Source of the DNA: an uncultured Candidatus Saccharibacteria bacterium
GTDB lineage: Bacteria > Patescibacteriota > Saccharimonadia > Saccharimonadales > Saccharimonadaceae
Length of the DNA stretch: 9,991 nt
Direction: 5' to 3'
Assembly (NCBI GenBank): GCA_938040655.1
Contig: CALHZK010000015.1
Location: 1 to 9,991 of the forward strand
Below are positions 1 through 5,194 of the stretch, in pieces. The position numbers and the translations under genes were made by a program. The notes below the pieces were generated by a model. It was not told where the DNA came from. It saw only the letters and a list, made by a program, of their open reading frames with translations, and made no database searches. The first letter of the stretch is position 1; the number at the start of each line of letters is the position of its first letter.

Positions 1-269
1 TTGTCAGCGAAAAAGAGTCCCTCTTGGTGGATCTCCTCCCTGAAGGCACAAAAGAACTCGCCCTCGACGCACTTCTAGTGATTGATGGTGATAACACAAA
101 AGTTGGGACGCCAACGGTAAAAGGCATCGTCGTCAAGGCAAAGGTGGTTGAGCCAGAGGTCAAGGGCGATAAGCTTCGCGTGATTCGCTACAAGAGCAAA
201 AAGCGGGTTCACAAAGAGACTGGCCACCGCCAGAAATATACCAAGCTTGAGATTATCTCGATTGCTTAA
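1..269 (+). CDS. rplU: 50S ribosomal protein L21, 3' part (5' end outside window)
   Basis: L21 is a 23S rRNA-binding protein of the large ribosomal subunit. The reading frame is open from base 3, so the gene enters from the left; an internal ATG at 24 is not the true start, because residues before it (VSEKESLLV) already match the L21 pattern that follows the usual N-terminal GGKQYKV segment. The visible part keeps the family layout: a beta-rich middle with a DGDN turn and a VGTPTVKG motif, then the basic tail with RYKSKKRVHK and the diagnostic GHRQKYTKLEI signature. The frame ends with TAA. L21 is commonly followed by rpmA (L27), but here a structured 3' UTR and an intrinsic terminator follow, and no L27 is seen in the window. 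Identity is secure from the C-terminal signature. Confidence 0.93.
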   Translation, partial: VSEKESLLVDLLPEGTKELALDALLVIDGDNTKVGTPTVKGIVVKAKVVEPEVKGDKLRVIRYKSKKRVHKETGHRQKYTKLEIISIA

Positions 270-271
270 GC

Positions 272-312
272 CTCCTCAGCTGGCGCGAAACCAGGGGAGC
301 TGTTGAGAGGAG
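272..312 (+). other. Structured 3' UTR of rplU (imperfect nested hairpin)
   Basis: Between the rplU stop and its terminator lies an imperfect inverted repeat. CTCCTC (272-277) pairs with GAGGAG (307-312), AGCT (278-281) pairs with AGCT (298-301) across a 5-nt bulge, and an alternative inner stem CTGG/CCAG (280-283 with 291-294) closes the loop CGCGAAA. It could protect the mRNA 3' end or be chance pairing. No T-run follows it, so it is not itself a terminator. Confidence 0.35.
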
Positions 313-323
313 TCGGGCTGTAC

Positions 324-358
324 CGCCACCCGTAAAATGCATCGGGTGGCGTTTTTTT
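324..358 (+). terminator. Rho-independent terminator after rplU
   Basis: A perfect 9-bp GC-rich stem, CGCCACCCG (324-332) with CGGGTGGCG (343-351), encloses a 10-nt loop and is followed directly by seven T residues (352-358). This is a textbook intrinsic terminator. It ends the L21 transcript and separates it from the membrane-protein operon starting at 409. Confidence 0.93.
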
Positions 359-368
359 ATTGGCCAAA

Positions 369-379
369 TATGATAAAAT
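369..379 (+). promoter_or_regulatory. Putative promoter (-10 region) of the membrane-protein operon
   Basis: An AT-rich block contains two overlapping -10-like hexamers, TATGAT (369-374) and TAAAAT (374-379). It lies about 30 to 40 bases before the ATG at 409 and directly after the rplU terminator. A good Shine-Dalgarno sequence, AAAGGAG (395-401), stands 7 bases before the ATG, so this transcript should have a short leader. No clear -35 box is seen. Confidence 0.45.
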
Positions 380-408
380 AAATAATGACAAAGTAAAGGA
401 GCTTCGTT

Positions 409-1596
409 ATGCCAAAAAAAGAAACATCAACCGCTAAGGCCGCATCATCAGCCAAGAAGTCACGCAAGGCTCCTGCCAAAAAGACGCTGCAAGAGGTCCG
501 CGACTTGCTCTCGTCGGGTACGCTCTCGGCTGATCAATTGACGGCATTGCAGCAGGATATTCAAGCGGTGGCGACTGTTCAGCAGCACTCGCCGGCTGAG
601 CAGCCGGTTGGACCACCTGATTGGATCAGCCTGTTTCGCTCGACCAACTTGCTATTCCACCTGGGAGGTATGCTGCTATTCGGGGCGATTTATGTGCTGA
701 TCTATCAACTTTTCTCGGATATCATGATCAGCAAAGATGCTATTGCCACTTCGTCGTGGGTGGGTATGGCGATCGGCCTGGTTTTCTGGGCAGTCGTCTA
801 TATGCAGCGGCGTGCGCAGGCTGATACCGAGGCAGCACCGACCGGTGTGGTTGACGGGATGCAGCAAGCGCTGACATTTACTGGTTCGTTGTTGGTGATT
901 GGCGGATTTTTTGGTCTGATGGTGGCGATTAGCCTGAATAATCTACGGCTCGGGAGCCTCGTACTCACTCAGGCGATGTTCTTGCTGGTGGCAGGTGGTG
1001 TTGCAGCGATTGCGGCGCTGATCCACTGGTTGGCGAGCCGTTTGCTACGGAGTAATTTCTTGCTCTATATCATGACAGGTCTGCTGGCGGGGGCGATGAC
1101 GCTAGTGCTGATGGCGCCGATAGTTGCTTATGCGACGACGAGTGAGGTACCGCCATTCTTCGTTGATATCTTTTTCTTGGTGGCGACTTCGTTTGGTGTA
1201 CTGGTCGCTGGGCTGATGCGCCTGGTGAATCGCCTGATGCCAGGGCGAGTGGTGCCACAGCTGCTCGATGAGCCAGCGTTGCTGTATAGCTTTTTTGTAG
1301 CTTTCTTCTTCTCCCTGAATGTTAGCAAATACCCAGTCTGGTGGTATGGACTACTGCTGGCCAGTCAGGCGCTGCTATTATGGTATGGCTCGACTCACCG
1401 CCGGATGCACTTAGTCAATATAAGCGCAGGGGTAGTCGCGCTGACACTGGTGCATGCGACCTTTCGCTACGGTATGGACTTCGGTATTGGGGCCTGCCTG
1501 GCGCTCTCGTCGCTGATTATTTTGGTGACTGCCGCTGCCGTTAAAGTAGCGTATCAGCGCTCGTATACGCATCGGCTGAAAGAAGGGAAGGCCTAG
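409..1596 (+). CDS. Polytopic membrane protein, about 10 TM helices, unknown function
   Basis: The function is not recognised. The 395-residue product begins with a very basic, Lys/Ala/Ser-rich tail (residues 1-25), then a short predicted helical stretch (26-57, LQEVRDLL...LTALQQDIQ), and then about ten hydrophobic segments, roughly at 80-102, 113-132, 153-174, 184-206, 216-240, 252-271, 289-303, 310-327, 335-351 and 358-380. The tail should lie in the cytoplasm and could touch nucleic acid or acidic membrane lipids (inference). The general form, a short soluble N-terminal region and then many weakly charged helices, recalls DUF2157-type membrane proteins, but I cannot confirm that family. 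The ATG is chosen for the SD AAAGGAG 7 bases upstream. It is the first gene of a likely three-gene operon; the next ATG lies two bases after its TAG stop. Confidence 0.85.
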   Translation: MPKKETSTAKAASSAKKSRKAPAKKTLQEVRDLLSSGTLSADQLTALQQDIQAVATVQQHSPAEQPVGPPDWISLFRSTNLLFHLGGMLLFGAIYVLIYQLFSDIMISKDAIATSSWVGMAIGLVFWAVVYMQRRAQADTEAAPTGVVDGMQQALTFTGSLLVIGGFFGLMVAISLNNLRLGSLVLTQAMFLLVAGGVAAIAALIHWLASRLLRSNFLLYIMTGLLAGAMTLVLMAPIVAYATTSEVPPFFVDIFFLVATSFGVLVAGLMRLVNRLMPGRVVPQLLDEPALLYSFFVAFFFSLNVSKYPVWWYGLLLASQALLLWYGSTHRRMHLVNISAGVVALTLVHATFRYGMDFGIGACLALSSLIILVTAAAVKVAYQRSYTHRLKEGKA

Positions 1597-1598
1597 CC

Positions 1599-2063
1599 AT
1601 GGCGAAAAAACGCACATCTACGACAACACCGGCACCATCGTCTCGACAGACTGGTCGCCTGATCATCCTCTTTGGTATACCAGTGGCTATTCTGTTGGTA
1701 GCGTTCTTGCTGATGAGCGTGTCGCGCTGGCTGGCCAGGCCCCAGCACGACTTTGTCTACCGGGTGTGTCGTAATTATCTGACATACGACTGTCGCCTGT
1801 ACCGCTACGACGTGAAGCATGATACCTCGCGAAAGATTAGCCAGCAAGAGTTTGCTCAGTATAAAATCAATAAACAGCCAAAGTCGGCTGATGGTTACTG
1901 GATCTCTGATGCTGGTCGCTGGCAATCTGCGTCGAACAAATACGAGTGGCGCTGGTATATCAGATCTGGCATTATCGCCAAGCCATTGCCGGCATTGAAG
2001 GATGATCGTGCACCTGAGGACAGCAGTAACTCCAATTACAAAATAATCGGCTGGATTGACTGA
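1599..2063 (+). CDS. Small single-span membrane protein, unknown function
   Basis: The function is not recognised. The product has 154 residues. A basic, Ser/Thr-rich N-terminus (about 1-20) precedes one hydrophobic helix (about 21-42), which acts as a signal anchor. The rest, about 110 residues, is polar and rich in Tyr, Trp and Arg and by the positive-inside rule should face outward. It holds only two Cys, C57 and C65 (VCRNYLTYDC), which could form a disulphide. No enzyme motif is visible. The ATG lies two bases after the stop of the preceding gene, and a purine-rich SD (GAAGGGAAGG) lies inside that gene's end, which implies translational coupling. The frame ends with TGA, just before the next ATG. 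It probably works with the two flanking membrane proteins. Confidence 0.8.
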   Translation: MAKKRTSTTTPAPSSRQTGRLIILFGIPVAILLVAFLLMSVSRWLARPQHDFVYRVCRNYLTYDCRLYRYDVKHDTSRKISQQEFAQYKINKQPKSADGYWISDAGRWQSASNKYEWRWYIRSGIIAKPLPALKDDRAPEDSSNSNYKIIGWID

Positions 2064-2067
2064 CGAC

Positions 2068-2760
2068 ATGGACGATAAATCGATTCATGTGCCGCAGGAC
2101 CCGTCGTCACCACAGGGTGCCCGTTCGGCCGATGTCTCGCTAGTCGGTGCCAAAGCCTGGTGGCTAGGCGCGCTGGCACCGGTGCTGCTAGGGCTTATCT
2201 CGATTAGCGCGGTTGTCACTCCCTGGGAGCATGTGGCGGTACTGTGCCGAGTGTTCGGCGCGGTGAGTTTGCTTGGTGCTATTGTCTCGTGGACGGTTCT
2301 CTGGGTCAGCGTGCGGACGCCTGAGCAGCCCGGCTCACCCCGCAAAGACTGGCAGCAGGCGTGGGCCGTTGCCGGTGGCTTGTTTGTGACGCTTGGCGCG
2401 ATGCTCATCATCGGTGGCCATCCTGTGATGGCGATACCTATTTTTGCGGTATTCTTGATGCTAGGACATGCAATCGATGTATGGATTTTTCTATGGATGA
2501 GTATCAGCCTGGTGGTTGCGGCGGCCCTGACAGTAGGATTCTATCAACTGACAAAAAATACCGCACTGCTCTATACGGCAGTTGTCTCATTATCGTGGGC
2601 GGCCTTGTTTGTGGTCATACAGCTGAGCCTCACCCTCTTCATGCCAATTATGCTGATTATGTATGTGCTGGCGTTTATCGTGTTTGGCCTGGTGCGGGGT
2701 GGTGGCTTTTGGCTGATCCGCCGCCACCAGCAAAAGCTACTAGCTCGTCATCTTGCCTAA
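2068..2760 (+). CDS. Polytopic membrane protein, about 6 TM helices, unknown function
   Basis: The function is not recognised. The 230-residue product has a polar N-terminus of about 25 residues and then about six hydrophobic segments, with a short basic loop (RTPEQPGSPRKDW) after the second and a basic C-terminal tail (IRRHQQKLLARHLA) that should be cytoplasmic. I chose the ATG at 2068, four bases after the upstream stop. A TTG at 2056 in the same frame would overlap the upstream gene by 8 bases. Neither has a clear Shine-Dalgarno sequence, which suggests initiation by ribosomes that have just terminated at 2063. It is the last gene of the operon; the next transcript (parA) has its own promoter. 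No conserved catalytic motif is visible, so transport, scaffold or sensor roles are all possible. Confidence 0.8.
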   Translation: MDDKSIHVPQDPSSPQGARSADVSLVGAKAWWLGALAPVLLGLISISAVVTPWEHVAVLCRVFGAVSLLGAIVSWTVLWVSVRTPEQPGSPRKDWQQAWAVAGGLFVTLGAMLIIGGHPVMAIPIFAVFLMLGHAIDVWIFLWMSISLVVAAALTVGFYQLTKNTALLYTAVVSLSWAALFVVIQLSLTLFMPIMLIMYVLAFIVFGLVRGGGFWLIRRHQQKLLARHLA

Positions 2761-2782
2761 GTGGTTTTTGGCTGATTACCAC
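2702..2782 (+). repeat. Two copies of a 16-nt direct repeat, each able to form a hairpin
   Basis: The sequence GTGG(C/T)TTTTGGCTGAT occurs at 2702-2717, inside the end of the preceding gene, and at 2761-2776, just after its stop, with one mismatch. Each copy can fold with a downstream partner: GTGGC (2702-2706) with GCCAC (2723-2727), and GTGGT (2761-2765) with ACCAC (2778-2782). The single mismatch in the repeat is matched by a compensating change in the partner. No T-run follows the second hairpin, so it is a poor terminator candidate. Confidence 0.5.
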
Positions 2783-2802
2783 CTCGTTATCCGCCTGCTG
2801 TG

Positions 2803-2811
2803 TGGTACAAT
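2803..2811 (+). promoter_or_regulatory. Promoter of parAB (extended -10)
   Basis: TGTGGTACAAT contains TACAAT (2806-2811) preceded by TGG, which resembles the TGnTATAAT boxes elsewhere in the window. Transcription would begin near 2818, leaving a leader of about 15 bases. That leader carries the SD AGAAGGGGA (2821-2828), which points to the ATG at 2833 rather than to the GTG further upstream. No clear -35 box is seen. Confidence 0.55.
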
Positions 2812-2832
2812 AAGGTAAGCAGAAGGGGATTT

Positions 2833-3597
2833 ATGACAAATATTATTGCGGTTACCAATCAAAAAGGTGGTGTTGGCAAAACGACAACTAGTGTCAACGT
2901 GGCCTATTTTTTAGCCAAAAGTGGCAAGAAAGTTTTGCTGATCGACCTTGATCCCCAGGGCAATGCGACCAGTGGTCTTGGGATTGACAAGCAGTCGCTC
3001 GAGATCACCATGGCCGAGGTGATGACGCGCCGAGCCAAGTTGAAGCGGGCTATCCAATCAACTGAGTACAAAAACCTCTCTCTGGCACCGTCGACGCCGC
3101 ATCTCGCCAATACCGAGGTGGAGCTGGCACAAGCTGAGGGGCGGTTTGTCCGCCTGCGCGAGGCTCTCGCAGAACTCAAAGGTTACGACTATGTCTTGAT
3201 CGACAGCCCGCCGAGCTTGAGTTTGCTGACAGTGAATGGGCTGATCGCGGCACAGCATGTATTGCTGCCGGTCCAGGCGGAGTTTTATGCGCTGGAGGGG
3301 CTCGGGCAGCTACTCGAGACGATGAAGCTGATCCGCAAAGGCCTCAATCCAAAACTTGACTTGCTTGGCGTGCTCCTGACCATGGTCAATCCACGGACGA
3401 CGCTGTCGACGCAGGTGCATGATGAAATTAAGAAACACTTCCCAGATAAGACGTTCCGGACAACTATCCCGCGTAATGTCCGCTTGGCTGAGGCCCCGAG
3501 CCATGGTGTGCCAGTCGGTGTGTATGACCGCTTCTCTAAGGGGTCGCGAGCATATAAGGCCTTGACCAAAGAGCTCGAAGAAAGGATCAGCGGATGA
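2833..3597 (+). CDS. parA: ParA/Soj chromosome-partitioning ATPase
   Basis: ParA is a DNA-binding ATPase that works with ParB-parS complexes to segregate replicated chromosomes. The 254-residue product has the deviant Walker A motif KGGVGKTT (residues 11-18), the Walker A' stretch LLIDLDPQGNAT (35-46), and a Walker B at 119-128 (DYVLIDSPPS). The C-terminal signature PRNVRLAEAPSHG (213-225) is typical of the short, chromosomal Soj type, and there is no N-terminal DNA-binding extension of the plasmid ParA class. An in-frame upstream GTG at 2800 would add 11 residues but lies before the SD and overlaps the promoter, so the ATG at 2833 is preferred. It overlaps parB by four bases (ATGA), which shows tight translational coupling. 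Confidence 0.96.
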   Translation: MTNIIAVTNQKGGVGKTTTSVNVAYFLAKSGKKVLLIDLDPQGNATSGLGIDKQSLEITMAEVMTRRAKLKRAIQSTEYKNLSLAPSTPHLANTEVELAQAEGRFVRLREALAELKGYDYVLIDSPPSLSLLTVNGLIAAQHVLLPVQAEFYALEGLGQLLETMKLIRKGLNPKLDLLGVLLTMVNPRTTLSTQVHDEIKKHFPDKTFRTTIPRNVRLAEAPSHGVPVGVYDRFSKGSRAYKALTKELEERISG

Positions 3598-4475
3598 AGA
3601 AAAAAGGCCTCGGGCGGAGTTTTGACTCGCTAATACCGACCAATTTGCTTGACGAAACGTTTGATCCGACCGCCAAGCAGGATGACCAAGTCTCGCGCTT
3701 ACGCCAGCTGCCAATCGATCAGGTTGAGCCAGACAAAGACCAACCGCGCCGCTTCTTTGATGAAGAGGCGCTGCGTGAACTGGCGGCTTCGGTCGCAGCA
3801 CATGGTGTGGTGCAGCCGATCGTGGTGACTCCACAGTCAGATGGTCACTATGTCATCGTGGCGGGTGAGCGGCGCTGGCGGGCGGCTCGACTGGCGGGCC
3901 TAGCCGATATTCCCTGTATTGTTCGCAGCCTGAGCGGTCAGCACCGGCTTGAGGTGTCGCTGATCGAGAATCTGCAGCGGCGCGACCTCAACGCCCTAGA
4001 GACCGCGACCGCCTACCTTAAGCTACGTGACCAGTTCAATATGACACTCGAGCAGATCGGGCGACGAGTTGGCGGCAAATCTGTCAGTGCTGTCAGCAAT
4101 ACGCTACGACTGCTGAAGCTGCCAAAGGTTGTCCAGCAAGCACTGTACGATGGCAAGCTCTCGGAGGGGCAGGCGCGGCCATTGGTCGGTTTGCCACATG
4201 AAGTCGCTGAAGAGCTGATGACCAAAGCGATTAGCCATGAGTGGAGCGTTCGGCGGATTGAGCAGGCGATATCGCTGTGGAAGCAGGCGCAGACACATTC
4301 GGCTGCGGCTGCTCGTGTTATCCCTGAACAGCCACACACCGAGGCGGTTGAGCGGCTCACCAGCCGGTTTCAGGCGCCAATCAAGATTCGTACCAATACG
4401 CGCGGTGCTGGACAAATAATTATTCCATTTAAAGACGGCGATGATTTTGACCGTATCCAGCGCCTACTTGACTAA
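3594..4475 (+). CDS. parB: ParB/Spo0J partition protein (CTPase clamp)
   Basis: ParB binds parS, loads as a CTP-dependent clamp around the origin region, and stimulates ParA. The 293-residue product starts with KKKGLGRSFDSLIP, matching the N-terminal peptide known to activate ParA. The N-terminal domain (about 34-140) holds GVVQPIVV (71-78), the CTP-binding motif GERRWRA (91-97) and ENLQRRDLNALE (125-136). A helix-turn-helix DNA-binding region lies at about 151-177 (TLEQIGRRVGGKSVSAVSNT). The last 45 residues match the usual dimerisation domain. The start is fixed by the ATGA overlap with parA and by a GAAAGGA SD inside parA. No sequence close to the canonical parS 16-mer (TGTTTCACGTGAAACA) is visible in the window, so the binding sites lie elsewhere or are divergent. 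Confidence 0.96.
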   Translation: MKKKGLGRSFDSLIPTNLLDETFDPTAKQDDQVSRLRQLPIDQVEPDKDQPRRFFDEEALRELAASVAAHGVVQPIVVTPQSDGHYVIVAGERRWRAARLAGLADIPCIVRSLSGQHRLEVSLIENLQRRDLNALETATAYLKLRDQFNMTLEQIGRRVGGKSVSAVSNTLRLLKLPKVVQQALYDGKLSEGQARPLVGLPHEVAEELMTKAISHEWSVRRIEQAISLWKQAQTHSAAAARVIPEQPHTEAVERLTSRFQAPIKIRTNTRGAGQIIIPFKDGDDFDRIQRLLD

Positions 4476-4478
4476 GTG

Positions 4479-4500
4479 TTGTTGAACAATTAAAATGTTC
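4479..4500. terminator. Weak inverted repeats between convergent parB and lepB
   Basis: The short gap between the two convergent genes holds an odd-centred palindrome, TTGTTGAACAA (4479-4489), and a second pairing, GAACA (4484-4488) with TGTTC (4496-4500), around an AT-rich loop. The stems are only 5 bp. They might help end both transcripts, but there is no T-run, so the call is tentative. Confidence 0.25.
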
Positions 4501-5095
4501 GGACTTTGGTGAAAGGGAAGATCCGTACACTGACTGGCCCGACCACGTCAAACAGGGGGATATTGCCCATGCAGTTGCGAGAGTCACAGGAGTACCCGCC
4601 CTGGCGATGGTCGCCCATGACGAAGAGTGTCCCATCGCTGACTACTGTGTCGACATCGCCAGATGTTGGCTGGCTTGGCTCATTGTGGTTCACGCCGGTG
4701 TCTGGGTTGAAGCCATGTGGCTGCTCTTTGCTGTAGACGGTGACGCGGCCGTTTTTGACAGTGACGCGCTCACCGGCGAAGGCGACGACTCGCTTGACAA
4801 TATATTCATCGCGACCTAGTGAGGGGTTAAAGTTGGGGTTTTTGAACACGATAATCTGGCCGCGCTGAGGGACGTATGGCTTATTTTGTAGCTGGGCGAC
4901 AGTGACCGGGAGGCGATTGACGATCAACCGATCGCCGGTATACATAGTCGGCTCCATGCTCGGCCCGTCAACGTTAAAGCTGCGAAAGATAAAGGCATTA
5001 ATCAGCAATGTACCGATAATAACTCCGGCAACAAATGTAATCAGCCCGAACCCGTCTCGCAGGCGAGGGTGTCGGTCGATAAAGCGAGCGTCCAT
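4490..5095 (-). CDS. lepB: Signal peptidase I (membrane-anchored S26 family protease)
   Basis: This enzyme removes signal peptides from exported proteins at the outer face of the membrane. The 201-residue product has one N-terminal membrane helix (about 16-37). The catalytic serine is S46 in box B (GPSMEPTM, 44-51) and the catalytic lysine is K101 in box D (YIVKRVVAFAGE, 98-109). Box E follows as GDHRQGGYSCDSRN (161-174), where the usual form is GDNRxxSxDSR. It is of Gram-positive type, small and with a single anchor. Two Cys, C170 and C175, sit in or next to box E. I chose the ATG at 5095 because a minus-strand TATAAT (5108-5103) ends 7 bases before it; longer starts in the same frame would lie inside or upstream of the promoter. 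There is no SD, so the mRNA is probably leaderless. Confidence 0.95.
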   Translation of the reverse strand: MDARFIDRHPRLRDGFGLITFVAGVIIGTLLINAFIFRSFNVDGPSMEPTMYTGDRLIVNRLPVTVAQLQNKPYVPQRGQIIVFKNPNFNPSLGRDEYIVKRVVAFAGERVTVKNGRVTVYSKEQPHGFNPDTGVNHNEPSQPTSGDVDTVVSDGTLFVMGDHRQGGYSCDSRNCMGNIPLFDVVGPVSVRIFPFTKVRTF

Positions 5096-5102
5096 CTCGT
5101 CC

Positions 5103-5108
5103 ATTATA
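5103..5108 (-). promoter_or_regulatory. Promoter of lepB, giving a probable leaderless mRNA
   Basis: On the minus strand the sequence reads TGTATAAT, then GGACGAG, then ATG. The TATAAT box ends 7 bases before the start codon at 5095, so transcription should begin at or next to the A of the ATG. A poor -35 candidate, TTGTTT, lies 17 bases upstream. An in-frame ATG at 5104 overlaps the -10 box and so cannot be on this transcript. Confidence 0.65.
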
Positions 5109-5152
5109 CATGCTCGCGAGGCAAAAAACAAAAGCATCATTCGGGCTGAGCG

Positions 5153-5161
5153 TGGTATAAT
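5153..5161 (+). promoter_or_regulatory. Extended -10 promoter of the LCP gene
   Basis: TGGTATAAT is a perfect extended -10 box (TGn at 5153-5155, TATAAT at 5156-5161). It is divergent from the lepB promoter, with about 48 bases between the two boxes. Expected transcription starts at 5168-5171 would make a GTG at 5171 leaderless, or leave about 25 bases of leader before the ATG at 5195. No -35 box is evident. Confidence 0.65.
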
Positions 5162-5194
5162 GGATTGATAGTGAGACCACAGCGTAAACAATCA

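Noticed and set aside
1593..2069. 158-residue open frame on the minus strand
   Set aside because: It mirrors the small membrane protein at 1599-2063 almost exactly. The plus frame has an SD and operon spacing, and the minus product shows no family features.
2361..2813. 150-residue plus-strand frame overlapping the third operon gene
   Set aside because: It is Cys-rich, low-complexity shadow coding. The frame starting at 2068 has clean membrane helices and operon spacing.
3310..3834. 174-residue open frame on the minus strand across parA/parB
   Set aside because: It lies antisense to two securely identified genes and has no promoter or RBS support.
4476..4500. parS-like site after parB
   Set aside because: TTGTTGAACAA is palindromic but lacks the CACGTG core of the parS consensus. 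No other near match was seen by eye in the window.
5096..5191. Longer N-terminus for signal peptidase (start at 5191)
   Set aside because: The extra 32 residues would be read through the lepB -10 box and the divergent LCP promoter, and the family's N-terminal helix already begins after residue 15 of the shorter form.
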